Positions 23,150 through 35,606 of a stretch of 64,000 nucleotides of DNA are shown in pieces. How positions within the stretch are numbered: the first letter of the stretch is position 1; every line of letters starts with the position of its first letter. The position numbers and the translations under genes were made by a program. A model generated the notes under the pieces. The model was given only the letters and a program-made list of their open reading frames with translations, did no database searches and was not told the DNA's origin. This DNA comes from Hedera helix (taxonomy: Eukaryota; Streptophyta; Magnoliopsida; Apiales; Araliaceae), in contig OX359270.1 in assembly GCA_947179155.2 (NCBI GenBank), positions 2,574,077-2,638,076 of the forward strand. The letters run 5' to 3'.

Positions 23150-24045
23150 TTAATCATTTAATAACCTCTTAATCAATTATCATCATTAATCATTTGATAA
23201 TCTATAATAATATTATTCATTAAATAATATCTTAATCCTTCATAAATATAATTAACAACTTAATAATATTTTACCCTCTTAATAATATTATTATTTATTT
23301 AATAATATTTTAATCATATGTTAATATTATTAACTATTTAATAATATTTTATTTACTTACTAATATTATTAATTTTTTAATAATTTTTTAATCATTTATT
23401 AATATTATTAATCATTTAATAATATTTTATTCACTTATTAATATTATTAACCATTTAATAATATTCTAATTATTTAATAATATTATTAATCATTTAATAA
23501 TATTTTATTAGCTTACTAATATTATTAACCATTTAATAATATTTTAATCCTTTATTAATATTATTAATCATTTAATAATATTTTATTAACTAATTAATAT
23601 TATTAAGCATTTAATAATATTTTAATCCTTTATTAATATTATTAATTATTTAATAATATTTTATTCACTTATTAATATTATTAATCATTTAATAATATTT
23701 TAATCATTTATTAATATTATTAATCATTTAATAATATTTTATTTACATACTAATATTGTTAACCATTTAATAATATTTTAATCATTTATTAATATTATTA
23801 ATTATTTAATAATATTTTATTAACTTACTAATATTATTAACCATTTAATAATATGTTAATCTTTTAGTAATATTATTAATTATTTAATAATATTGTATTT
23901 ACTTGCTAATATTATTAACCATTTAATAATATTTTAATCATTTATCATTTTACATACTAATATTATTAACTATTTAATAATATTTTAATCATTTATTAAT
24001 ATTAGTAATCATTTAATAATATTTTATTAACTTACTAATAATCAT
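23150..24045. repeat. AT-rich 39-bp satellite, right part, about 23 copies
   Basis: Units begin aaccatttaataatatttt or aatcatttaataatatttt and contain taatattatta. Starts at 23,410, 23,449, 23,488, 23,527, 23,566 and 23,605 are exactly 39 bp apart. The half-units are partly inverted relative to each other, so single strands can fold. It ends at about 24,045 with a degenerate copy. Confidence 0.9.
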
Positions 24046-26560
24046 TTATACTGAATCAGCGCCGCCGGTGCTCGAGTAATCTGTCTTAAAAAAAATAAGC
24101 AGATTTCAACTTGAGTTATTTTGATTAACACTTGTACAAAATGATATCTACACATCCAAATGACACAAACTCAGTTTTGTTATCTTTATAATTTCTTATT
24201 TTATAATATTTTATGGGTCAATCACATTTTTGAAAATATTTTGACATGAAATTTAAGATCGAACCATCTAGGGTTTCAAAAACGACCTCTTTTAGTAAAA
24301 GGACCATATCTTATTCATTTCTTCATATTTTTCAATCGTTCAAGTTGAGTTGTCTTCATAACACATAAACATATCGTTCAAGACTCATAGATCATAAAAA
24401 TAACTTACACATCTCAAATTAAAAATCACCAACCTAGATATTGAGTTAGGGTTTTAAAACCAAACATGCTTATACAACCATTTCTTCCATCATTTTTCAT
24501 ACAAAACATGTTAGAACACATATCTAGCATATTTAACCATAGATCTTCTTCAAATGGACTCTTCTACGACTAACATGACAAAACATACTATAAACAATAA
24601 TCTACATCTATGAACTAAAGTTTTGAGATGAGAAAACTTTTAAATCTTATAAATCTTGAATGCTTGATATTGCTAGCTCTCTTCATTCTCTACACGAAAT
24701 GCTCTCTAGCAAACCTTATTGGTGATTTAGCTAACAAGCTCTTCCAACTCACAACCTCCTTACTCTTTTTTTCTACACTTTCTCTCTCTCTTTGGAACTT
24801 AGTAGAATAAGCAAATGAGCTAACTCTTGCTCAAGACATAAAAACTCTCTATTTATTGAACTCCTCTATACTTACTTAACATCTCCTAATCAACCAATGT
24901 TAGTCAATTAAAAGCTTAATTCATGTTTACTAGTACCTTGAATGACCTTCATAAATGACATTCATCATATAACTTATCAAGCAACCAATTGTGTACAAAA
25001 CACTCAACATCAAAGCTAAGCTAGACACCCCATTGGGGTCCCACCTTGACCGGCCATTTGGCCACCATTTTTGGTTTATTTTTATTCCAACTATACTTAT
25101 ATATATACCCATATATACACACACACATATATATTTATATGACCAATACTTAGATGTATTTGGGCTACACAATGGATCACTAAATTAAGTTCATTTGGAC
25201 TTTAAATTACCATTGGTTGAGCTCAACCATTTACTTCATTTGGGCTACTAATTCAAGTATTTTATTTATTAACATTGGGCTCCTAGTATTTAAATCAATT
25301 GGGTTAACTATACTAACTTACAAGACTTTGAATTGTACAAGTGTTGGGCTAGTAATTAAATTTTATTGGACTCATCCTTTAATTAACACATTAGTTTAAT
25401 TACATAATCCAATTAGACTTGCTATTTATAATTCAATTGGACTACCTAATTGAGTTAGTTTATAAACTACTAACACTTAACATATCTTGGACCTATTTGT
25501 TAAACCATAACACACATACGTATAAATACTACAACTTGATTCAATAACTACCTCATAATCTTTCATTGGACTTGTGATATAACTAATCACATGACCTACA
25601 CATATAACCACATTGAGTTAACTTTAATAATTCATTTATTCATTCTTCCTCATTAATTATATACGTAATTCACTTGTTGATTATTAACTTTTTATTTGTC
25701 ATTTAAGACCACCATTCAAGCTTTGTGATCTCATCACAAAAGCTCTTCTTACATTTATAATTTATTCTTTAATTAATTCGAATAAATTTAATTAACTAAC
25801 TCATCACCTCTCATCATACAACATCAACACATACATATCATTACACATCATATTTATTCATGACTATAATATACATAAAAAAAAAAAAATGGTTCATAAT
25901 TTTCTCAGTCATTACAGCAATAACACTTAAAAGGTTGATACTATTAATAGACTTATATATACACTAAACTATCATATATATTTTGATATGACACTGGTGC
26001 TACAAATACTCTCACAGAAATACATGACATCTATGTTTTCAGTTATTGTGATAAAATACTGATTGACTTCATGTCTCCACTTTCAGATCTCTACCTATTG
26101 TGGTATAATACTATCAGTTTTCGTGTATTCGTTTTCGGCAACGTGATGAAATGATTTAACCTGAACTTTCAAGAGTTAACTTTGATATTATATGTAACAA
26201 CTTGCGTCAAATTTTGAGTTCGAACCAATCAAACACAAGTCCAATATACATGAATTGATAATATTTTTTTGAGTTATTTTAACTCATTATAAATTTAGTC
26301 AAATGATCATTACTAAAAATATTACTATTAGTAATAATTTGAGAACTTATATCTACCAAAATAGTCCACATATTCATAGCTTGGAACCTTAGTTATAGTT
26401 ATTATTGATCTTTGTGTCTATTTATATATACAAATAGTTAATTTATTAATTTTATTAATAATTATTTTATCTATAAAAGTAAAAATAAGATAATTAAAAG
26501 ACCTAATTTTTTAATAATGAGATAAGATACAGTGTTTTAATGTTGTGCGTAATTCAAATG
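24046..26560. other. Non-coding, LTR-like unassigned repeat DNA
   Basis: No gene seen. Composition and features (short conserved-looking blocks such as gcgccgccggtgctcgag at 24,059, a minus-strand caataaatagagag TATA-like box near 24,848, and many ttgggct repeats at 25,160-25,400) suggest a decayed minus-strand LTR or other transposon sequence. I could find neither its ends nor a target duplication. A near-palindrome lies around 26,305-26,345. Confidence 0.4.
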
Positions 26561-26615
26561 GACGGATATGGAGTAACTTTTTTCAATGTCCAAGTTAGAA
26601 TAAACAAATACAATA

Positions 26616-27375
26616 ATAACAAGTTTCTTACTAATTCTTCAGTCAAAACCAAAATTAGATAATTAGGATCACTTTTCATCTACTTTTATTTAATACAAAT
26701 TTAGCTACACAAATATTATTTTTAACAATAATATAATTATATGTAACGAATTTTATTACATCGTTAAATGTGTATTAAAATAAATTGATAAAAATATAGT
26801 GAAAGGGATGCTAACCCAAAAAGGAATCCTAGCCACTTAAAATAGATCAAATGCTCAATGGTCCATTAGTCATGGGGATTAGCATTCTTTTCATTACACA
26901 TTTATTTATTTCTAACTTTTATTTATACACATTTAATGATACAATTTTTTTTTTTTAAAAGATATAAATATTATTTTTAACAACCTTTTCAGGAGATAAT
27001 TGTTTGTGAGGAATGCTATCCCAGTAAAGAAGTAACTTTGTGTCCAAATTATCAACATCTTTGATAAAATTATATTTTAAACAATGTTAAATACATACCA
27101 TCAGTTTCTAAGAAAACATTTCAGCCATGAGATAATTTTAATTACATACATAAAGGAGTATAGAAAGAGTATTATATTTTAACATTGTCCGTAATATTAT
27201 TATATCTTTTTAAAAGAATAGATGGTTATATCTTTTTAAAAGAATAGATGGTTATATCTATCTTTGTCTATATGGATTTAAGTTTCAAACGAGTCTAAAA
27301 AGGTTTGTACAGTGAAGTGAAACATTATGAGTTCTTCTATAACAATTGAATATCTAAACAAATACGAGTAATTAT
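26616..27375 (+). repeat. Dispersed repeat, copy L1
   Basis: Shares with 27,390-28,040 the blocks caagtttcttactaatt, tagataattaggatcac and aaaaaggtttgtaca, and shares with the reverse complement of 33,735-33,840 the blocks aagaatagatggttatatc and aacaattgaatatct. It includes a 26-bp direct duplication at about 27,202-27,253. No coding potential. Its class is unknown. Confidence 0.65.
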
Positions 27376-27389
27376 CACTATAATTAATT

Positions 27390-28040
27390 TAAACGACAAT
27401 AATATAAAATGATAAAAAACTCTCGAGTTTGCTCACGTAATTCATTATCATGATCTTTTATATATGTCAGCTTTTTTACCTTTCCTTTTTATTTCATCAT
27501 GACTTGACATTTTCTTGAAATGATTCTTTACCCTTTATTTTAAATCTTTCTTTTCCCTTTCTTAAAGCAAGTTTCTTACTAATTTTCTTCAATCAAAACC
27601 AAAATAAAATTAGAGAATTAGGATCACCTTTTGTATAGTTTTATTTAATACACAATAACCGTTGAATGGACTCATTCGAAAATAATTAAATGATGACAAA
27701 ATTATTAAAAATTAAAAATCGACCCACTTGAGTAGGTGAGAAGTATCAGACTTTCATCCGATTTTTTGTGGATATGGATTAGATGACAATGACTAGAGTC
27801 TTGCTTAGGTTGAACATGGCGCCAACGACACAAAAATAATAATCTTGTAATTCGAAACAAAAAGCATATTATATTTTAACATTGCCCCTAATATTATATC
27901 TTTCTAAAAGAAAAGATGGCTATATCTATCTCTTTTTATATAGATTTTTTATCTTCTTTTCCTCGATGTTTTTTAAGTTTTAAACGGAGTATAAAAAGGT
28001 TTGTACAAGTGAAGTGAATCGTTACGGGAGTTCTTTGCTA
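27390..28040 (+). repeat. Dispersed repeat, copy L2, just upstream of the kinase-like gene
   Basis: In direct orientation to L1 and inverted relative to 33,735-34,240. The longest shared run with the inverted copy is around 27,500-27,630 (cttgacattttcttgaaatg, then ctttaccctttattttaaat). It could be a non-autonomous transposon or a duplicated upstream region of the kinase-like gene. Ends are approximate. Confidence 0.65.
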
Positions 28041-28473
28041 AATATTTTCTTCTTTATTTCAGAATCTGAATCAATTCCACTTTCCTTTTTTCGATTTTTT
28101 CGTTGCTTTTCTTTGTTTTTTTGCCCGTATCATTTTCCTCTTATTTTCATCTTTTTCCCCATAACTTAAATATACTTGTTCCTCTCCCTCATCGGTGGAC
28201 ATCAGAAACAGTAGTTAGATTAGCCTTGATCCCGATATGTTGGGAGGGGCAATGTCCCTGCCTCTCCTGCAGTACCCGATTGCTTTATAAAGTATACTTT
28301 TATTACTCAATATAGAACATTAATTAGCATTTGAAGTAACCCAACTTTTTACATTATGTGAACTTCTTATAAATGAATAAAGTGTTTTTTATGTTTTAGG
28401 TAAAAAATTGAAGGGATAAATTTTGAACTATTTTACTTTGTTTTGTTTTGTTTTGTTTTTTTTTTTTTTGCAG

Positions 28474-29327
28474 GCATGGAAGGAAGACCGTGTTGCTGTA
28501 GAATTGAATTCAAGTGAAGAAGATGATGAAGAAATTGAGCCACCAACTAAAACTTGTTTCATTATACTAGAGATCTGTCCAAGGTACCTAAAGAATCATG
28601 TTAGAATGGCAGAACAGTCGCACTAAACTAATGGGTGCCATTTTAATTATGCAGATCATTACAGGATGAAATGGGGAAGGAACTTATCAAAAGGGAGAAG
28701 GCCTACGACTATTTTCATCAGATCTTAGAGGGGGTGGAACATATCCACAGTAATGGTTGGATTCACAGAGATCTATCAAGGGACAACATCTTTATTGATT
28801 TATTTGGCAAAATCAAAATTGGTGATTTCAGCTTAGGTATTGGATTGTGTTATATTGACTATACAAACATCATTTAAATTTCTTACATGTAATGCTTGTT
28901 TTTTTTTTTTTTTATTATTTTGCCAATGGACTATTGGTACTTCATGCATGTACCTTTTTTTCCAGCTATGGAACCCTCCAAGGATAAAATTGACCCTGAT
29001 GAGGTTGGCTGGGTAGGAAAGAAGTTTTACGCAGCTCCAGAGATTTCATCGGATGAAGTCAGTCCTGCTGCAGATATCTATGCTCTTGGGGTACTGCTGT
29101 TTGAGATGCTCTATCCAGTGCAAACTGAGTTTGAAAGGCATGAAACCCTCAAAGATCTAACGGAGAAAAAGATATTTCCAAAAGATTGGAAAGGAGGCAA
29201 AAAAATTGCTGGATTGATAAAGGAAATGTTGGACGCAAATCCAAGCCTACGTCCATCTGCAAGTGACATTAGGAAAATATTTTCGGATGAGGCAGTGGAG
29301 AAACTAAAGCATGATGAAACATCTTGA
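28474..29327 (+). CDS. Protein kinase-like gene, eIF2-alpha kinase (GCN2/PEK) type, N-lobe missing
   Basis: I join three exons: 28,474-28,583, 28,655-28,836 and 28,966-29,327, all with GT-AG borders and matching phase (217 residues plus stop). The first exon begins after a poly-T tract and gcag. It encodes an acidic stretch, then a beta-5-like strand ending E-I-C-P-R. Exon 2 has H-I-H-x-N-G-W-I-H-R-D-L-S-R-D-N-I-F (catalytic loop, HRD intact) and I-G-D-F-S-L, where the usual DFG is DFS. Exon 3 has A-A-P-E, D-I-Y-A-L-G-V and R-P-S-A. This pattern and an acidic insert before the hinge are typical of eIF2-alpha kinases. The glycine loop and the ATP-binding lysine are not found upstream. It is therefore a truncated gene, a pseudogene in progress, or has an N-lobe exon I could not see. 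Confidence 0.65.
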
Positions 29328-30718
29328 GTAACATAACTGCTATCTTATTAATGCTGATCTACTGAATATTCTCTTCCTTTTCCTTACACGTTACTTTTTC
29401 TTTTTTGTACGGGTCGACGAAGGATCTAGACGTATGGTGGGTCGTTGGTTTCTAGATTTGAGTTTGGGGTAAGATGATGATTTTGAAGTTGTTTTTTCTA
29501 TCAATGTGAGTCATGAGATCAGATCGAGGACTACAGGTGAAAGGCTCGAACTTAAAGTCTCCTTCTTCGTTGTCGGAATATTCCACATCTCCTTGGATAT
29601 TCTCAACATCCACCGGAATCGGTGAAGTCAAGTCCATTAGAAACATTACCATTTTTAACTCCTTGAATTGTTTCATCACCGTCGGAAACAAAATTTTGTG
29701 GCACTGACTCGGTATTGTCAGTTCTTGCTGTTTGGCTTTGAGAATGATGAGGTGAGGTTGGGAATTGGAAAACATAGGAAAGCCAAGAATGGGTGGATTA
29801 GTCAAGAAATTGTGAACACGTTTATTTCAATTTCGAAGGATTCTTTTGAAGAAATTCTGGGTTGCCATTGATGCTTATGAATCAGTCGGATCTAGTGTGT
29901 GTTATTACTTATTTACCCTTACAATAAAAGTTTTAAAAAAAATAATTTATTTTTTGAAATTTTATACGATTAAAAAACAATCAATATACATTATAGGTAT
30001 TAAAACCGTATCTCCAGCAAAGAATTTGGTCGGACCGAAAAAATGGGACACAACTGTTTTTTTTAAAAAGTGGGGGTAATCATAATCGATTCCCAAATTT
30101 TAAAGACAATTAAAATAAATTCATGATCAGAGAATACTTTTGTCACTAAACCCTTAAAAATAAGACTACTCAAATATAAAATAAAATACAAGCATAATAA
30201 ATGTAATTATAAGATTAGGAGGGCATTATTTTCCTGATGACACCAGATTTAATAAATGTTTTGTGAAAAACAACTTAGGCATTGTTTTTTATTTTTTCTA
30301 TTTTTTTCCTTTTGTTATATACTCCATCGGTGCAAAAATTAGTGTAGTATGAATTTTAAAATTAAATTGACTAATTTTAAAATCAAAATTTATACAATTT
30401 TCTCTTTAATAACTCTTTTCGTCTCAAATTAAAAATTAATTTTGTTTTTTTAGTTAATTTACTATTTTTAAAAATAATAACTATATAAATATATTTTTAA
30501 AATTATAAAAATTTGGCTAAATAATAAATTATATCTTTTTTCTTTTGACTGTAGTCTCTTTACTTATGATTTAATTTATATAATATAAATTTAATTTTAA
30601 AAATGATCGATTTATCTCAAAAAGTAAAAAATGGGTATATAATTTGGGGGCGGAATTTATCATTCTAGGGTTTACCATCAAATCAAACCTAGGGTTTGCA
30701 ATTGAAGCAGAAATTGGG
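29328..30718. other. Intergenic, AT-rich
   Basis: Probable 3' untranslated sequence to about 29,400. The stretch 29,400-29,900 is less AT-rich and open on both strands (minus 29,452-29,805; plus 29,668-29,871), perhaps a decayed coding fragment I do not recognise. From 30,318 (atactccatcggtgca) to about 30,620 there may be a decayed Stowaway-like MITE. Confidence 0.4.
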
Positions 30719-31918
30719 ATGGAGGAGGAGTCGTTTTTCGATTGGTTAAACTTACCTGAAGAGTTGCAGGTGGAGATTCTGAAGAGGGTGACTGTGAAGC
30801 CTCTTTCTCGATCTAAATGCGTCTCCAAATTATGGTACAATATAATTTCAACTATTTATGCACCCCTCTCTGGATTTTTATACATGGGCAGAAACTTTTT
30901 CGAATTGAATGAATTTGTGGATTATGTTCCTTGTTGTTGTTATGGAGACATTGAGAGTAAAAATAACGACTTTGTGAGCTCTTATTCGTCTCTATTCCCT
31001 TTTGAGCCTACTGATGAAGATTTCCTAGACTGTTGCAATGGATTGTTACTTTATTTTAATAGCAGTGTGGTTCCATCCGAGTTCTTTGTGTGTAATCCAT
31101 TTACTAAACAATGCATTCCCATACCTGTTAATCCTGCACACACTCGCAACAGCAACGCCAATATTCTTGCTTTTGATCCCTGCCTTTCACCCAATTATCG
31201 AATTTTGCGTATTTGTCGTGTCTCTGAGAACCAAAGAAAGGTGGATGTTTTCTCATCAGAGACAGGGAAGTGGGTTACCCATTTCATACCTGTTGTTGTT
31301 CCTGAACATAATGACTTGACTAGGAGGCCTGTTTACTTAAATGGGATTCTGTACATGTTAACAACGGCTTATTATCTCTTGCGTTTCGACCAAAACCTGA
31401 ATGTTCGGCATTTTGAGTTACCGTTGAAAAAGCAAACCAATCCTTATGGATTTATTGGAACATCCAATGGTAACCTTTTTTACTCCAACAATGACATGGT
31501 TAGCATGATGGTTTGGTTATTTGAGGACAGTAATGGCGGCGGCGGTGGTGATTGTTTCTGGACACTGAAGCACAACATAAAGATCAATGATTTGATCCAG
31601 TCCCCTCATGGAGCAATTCTCAAAAGCCATTGCCAAAAGATCAAGCCCTATGCGTTGCATCCATTCTCTGGTGTAATTTTCATTGGGATTCCTAAGATGA
31701 TCTTTAGTTACCATCCTGAAACCAATAGTTTCAAAGTGTTTTTTACGGCCAAGGAAGACACAAAAATAACCTGGGGACAAAATCTTCTCTACTGTTACAG
31801 GCGCTGCACCATTGTTCTCAAGGATTTCAGGACAAGGCATCCGAGCAATTGTATTTGTGAGTTGCTACTTTCTTTAACCATCTTGCTTCTCTTCTTGTTT
31901 GTTTGTTTTCTTAATTGA
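30719..31918 (+). CDS. F-box protein, At5g07610-like type
   Basis: 399 residues from the ATG at 30,719. An upstream in-frame ATG (30,644) exists, but the F-box normally starts within the first 20 residues, so I prefer the second. The F-box is at about residues 10-46: L-N-L-P-E-E-L, then I-L-K-R-V, K-C-V-S-K-L-W-Y. It is followed by an F-box-associated beta-propeller-like region (D-C-C-N-G-L-L at about 108, N-P-F-T-K-Q at about 127, F-S-S-E-T-G-K-W at about 178, P-V-Y-L-N-G-I-L-Y at about 203). Such proteins bind SKP1 through the F-box and present a substrate to a CUL1 ubiquitin ligase; the substrate is unknown. The last 25 residues are hydrophobic and unusual. A possible 5' splice site (tttgtgagt, about 31,856) suggests the true C-terminus may be spliced, with a candidate acceptor near 33,588. 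Confidence 0.85.
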   Translation: MEEESFFDWLNLPEELQVEILKRVTVKPLSRSKCVSKLWYNIISTIYAPLSGFLYMGRNFFELNEFVDYVPCCCYGDIESKNNDFVSSYSSLFPFEPTDEDFLDCCNGLLLYFNSSVVPSEFFVCNPFTKQCIPIPVNPAHTRNSNANILAFDPCLSPNYRILRICRVSENQRKVDVFSSETGKWVTHFIPVVVPEHNDLTRRPVYLNGILYMLTTAYYLLRFDQNLNVRHFELPLKKQTNPYGFIGTSNGNLFYSNNDMVSMMVWLFEDSNGGGGGDCFWTLKHNIKINDLIQSPHGAILKSHCQKIKPYALHPFSGVIFIGIPKMIFSYHPETNSFKVFFTAKEDTKITWGQNLLYCYRRCTIVLKDFRTRHPSNCICELLLSLTILLLFLFVCFLN

Positions 31919-33734
31919 TTTTAATGTTTGTCAAAAATTGATAAGCTGCGGGGTACCCCTATGCATGATTAGGTTCTCCTGTCATTAGTTTGCATTTAAT
32001 TTTGCCTCGAGTGTCTATCTTCAAAGACTAATATTACATAAGCACGAACATATTTCACAATACAAAAAAAAAAATTAAAAAGAAGAAGTGAAACTGCTAT
32101 AAAAGCTTGATCAAATTGGAAAAATCAAGCTACACACAAAAGAACAATGTTTTGGTAGTAGCAGATTAGAAGTATATTCTCATGAAAGTTAAAAGTTAAC
32201 TTTAAAGGATAAGCTGTAAAACGATTAATTTGGGTCCTTACTCTACTGAGAGCATCAGGTTTTTGTGATTCCTGCTGAACATTCTAAAAAAAAGTCTACT
32301 TAAATGGTGTACAATCTGGGAATTGTTGTACAGGGGTGATCTTCGCTATATGGGAGTTGTATAGCCAAGTGGCTCCAAGGTCTAGGGTCTAGCCATTACC
32401 TACACAGGCAGACAACAGTTTACAGGCCCAATTCACTGTTTCACGCAAGGGCGACTCCACCTGTCTATCAGTGATGTTTTTCAGTCGTTCCCGTCTCTAA
32501 AAGATTTAGCAACTCTTAAACATTGTGTTTCAAATTTCATCCCATCTACAATATAACTTACTTGGGTTAAATTTGAGAACTAAACAATGTGTTTACAATA
32601 TCTAGTTTTTTGCTAGAATTCTACTTATTTTTATTTTTTGCGACACAGTTAGCTATTATTCCCCAAGTGAAGTATCATTTTGAAATAAGGAGCCTAATTC
32701 TAGCCAACCTGAGAGCATACGCGTATATATTCATGTTCATTATATTATCTCCATCTTCCTACGCATATCATATTTTTCTATTGGATTATGCAATGTTACT
32801 GCAAGTCCAACCATGTTCCCCTTTTATTATTTCAAGTTTGAACCCTACCTAATTTTTTTGTTTAAGGCCACCTGGCATCACATTTTGGATATCACATTAA
32901 TGTCTTATTAGTTAAAAATAAAACACTTGCACTTGACATTGAGTTTTGAAATAGCATATAATGGGGTTAACTTGATATTCTGGAAAAAGTCATGGAGAGG
33001 AAAGGGTTTGGAGGTAGTTGGAGAAAGTGGTTAAAAATTTGGTTTCAAATTTTTGTGCTGAATGGCTGGTTAATGGGAAGCTAAGCTTGGTCCAAGTCTT
33101 GAGCGTCAAGGATGGGTGACCCCAGATTTTCGTGTCCCTTCAAATTGTCTTGAGTCAGGTCGCAGGTAGAGAGTAGTTTTGGGAAAGTCATTTGGTTGAT
33201 TGTCTTTTTGGGTGAGTATGGTTGGTGCATGTCCTATGAATTAACATCATCGGCTTCATATTTCGTATACTTATCTTTGAGAGCATCTCAGGACCTACAA
33301 CTGATTGACAATATAATTGTGAGTCTTAACATGTGTAATCAGGATAAATTAGTTGTGATTAAGTTCCTGATTTAGCAAAGATTGGAAACTTATTTGGAGT
33401 TTTTTCAGGTTATATAACTGGCTAATAGTGCATAGCAAGGTCTCTTTCCGCCTTTGTTGCAAATATTATTATTAAATTCGGAGTGTCTTTGTTTTTTTTA
33501 TGATGATGATGATAATGTTGTCTGAAATCCCTTACTGTTTCCAAATCTGACATTTTATTATTATTTTTCTCTCTATATTTACATTACAGAATCTTAATTA
33601 TTAAATTTTCAAAGACGAAGGAGATTACATTGATCAAAGGCGGTTTACCAGACTCAACTGTATCTTAGGGCAGGTGCCTTATTTATTAGCTCCTTGTTCA
33701 TATGTGCCATATTATTTCATCATAGTGGAGTTTT
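31919..33734. other. Non-coding region downstream of the F-box gene
   Basis: No supported ORF. A small stretch of average GC content at 32,330-32,480 stands out without a match I recognise. A candidate acceptor, tttacattacag, ends near 33,588, so part of this may be a 3' intron and untranslated exon of the F-box gene. Confidence 0.35.
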
Positions 33735-34240
33735 TACTCGTACTCGTTCAGATATTCAATTGTTATTTGAAACTTAAATCCATTTCAACAAAGATAGATA
33801 GATATAACCATCTATTCTTTTAAAAAGATATAATAATATTTTTTCTGTTTTGAATTATAAAATTATTATTAATTTTTTAAAAGATAATTTAAGATATTTA
33901 TGTCGTTACATGTATATCGAATAAAAACATGCGTAAAGGGGATCCTAATTCTCTAATTTTGGTTTTGACTGAAGAAGAATTAGTAAGAAACTTGTTTCAA
34001 GAAAGATTTAAAATAAAGGGTAAAGAATCATTTCAAGAAAATGTCAAGTCATTAATGATGAAATAAAAAGGAATGGTAAAAGTAAATTCTCATTACTCGG
34101 TAATATTGAAAATGTATTCTCGTCGTATTTTTACTTTTAAAAATAATATATAAAAGATCCTGATAACGAATTATTCGAGATTTTTTTTGTTATTTTATAT
34201 TACTATCTTTTAATTTAAAGACAACGTTTAATTTAAAGAC
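33735..34240 (-). repeat. Dispersed repeat, inverted copy R
   Basis: Reverse complement of L2 (27,390-28,040) with L1-like parts. Examples: gatataaccatctattcttt (33,809), aattctctaattttggtttt (33,945) and taaaataaagggtaaagaat (34,008). With L1/L2 it brackets a 5.7-kb block holding the kinase-like and F-box genes. Confidence 0.65.
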
Positions 34241-34927
34241 AATAATAATAAGAAGAAATAAAAATAAGTGGTTGCAAACAATATCCATTGACATGTCATC
34301 AAAATCAAAAACCAAAAAGTTTACAATCAGAACGTTTCCTAGTTGCATTTTCAATCAGACTATCAGATTACTCTCCCACTCTTTTTCCTTCTACGCCTAA
34401 TTTTACAACAAACTATCAGCAATAGAAATAATCAAATAAAGAAAAAATAACCAAAATATGATCCAACCCCAAAACTTATATATATATATAGAGAGAGAGA
34501 GAAATTTTTTTTTGATATTTTCACGAGAGAAATTGATATTTTTACAAGATATTATTCACACGAATAGTAAGTGGGATTCACCTTCTTGTGAATAGAGTCT
34601 CATGAAAATATCAAATTTTCTTGTAAAAATAGCAATTTATATATATATATCAAATACCAAACAACTAAATTCATTTGTATTATGGTCCAATTAATTATAT
34701 AATCTCTCATGAAGAAGCTTGGAGGGCATTGACTTGGTCTTGTAAAAATGGCGCAAGCTAGCATCATATCATATTCATGTCGTTATTGACATTAGGAAAA
34801 AAGAAAAATTATATTTGTGCACAGTCACACCACATACAATTTTATGTCTTTTCACTTCCAAAAAATAGGAAAAGAGAAGAAAAAGAAAATTAGTATTCTA
34901 TAAGTAATAAATGAAACCTACTATACG
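34241..34927. other. Non-coding, with a (TA)n(GA)n microsatellite
   Basis: A TA run at about 34,477-34,490 continues as GA to about 34,501. A pair of near-inverted blocks (gatattttcacgagaga at 34,514; tctcatgaaaatatcaaatt at 34,599) can fold. No gene seen. Confidence 0.5.
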
Positions 34928-35565
34928 CATAGTTACTAAAATTTGACTAGATCGGCCGGTTCAATCGGTCCAACTGTGAATCGGGACTCTATCTGGTCAA
35001 ATTCTCATTAAATATCGGACCTGCAATTATATCACCCTAAACCATTTGAATCGGACGATTTTTTACAAAACCGTGTGAACCGATTTTTTTTAATAAAAAC
35101 TATACCTACCTATAAAAATAAAAAATAAATTATTTTTGAAATAAATTATTTTTGCTCTCAATTCTTCTAACCCTTTCGCATCCCTCCTTTCTTCCATAGC
35201 TCAATACAAATTGCAAATCAAAATAATTCTCATAATTAGAACTATTTTTAGATAATTTTAAAATATTTTGCAATTATAATAATAAGTTTAAGTGGATTAA
35301 TATGAATTTTAAAATTTTAAATATTTTTTTGATCTTATATTTTGGAACAAAAAGGGGTATCATTAGTCTCTAGTTGGTATTTTATAATTTACTTGGTAGA
35401 AATTTATGTTCTTTAGATAAAATGCATGATTTAATAGTATATATTATTTTTTAAATAAATTAATATTAAAATTCGCCTCAACCTTTTCAACCACCGGTTG
35501 AACCACTAAAACATTGAACCAGTGTTTTGTTCAATTCAATGTCTGGTTCGATTTTAATAACTATG
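34928..35565. mobile_element. Non-autonomous TIR element (MITE-like), about 640 bp
   Basis: Ends are inverted: catagttactaaaatt at 34,928 and gattttaataactatg at 35,550. Just inside are ggttcaatcggtccaac and ccggttgaacc motifs, common in a widespread plant non-autonomous DNA transposon group. No ORF. I could not find a clean target duplication, so the class (hAT or Mutator) is left open. Confidence 0.55.
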
Positions 35566-35606
35566 AATATAAGATAAATCCATATATAAAAATAAAAATA
35601 AAATCA

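Noticed and set aside
29452..29805. Minus-strand frame of 117 codons downstream of the kinase-like gene
   Set aside because: No recognisable motif, no splice context, and an overlapping open frame on the other strand. At most a decayed fragment.
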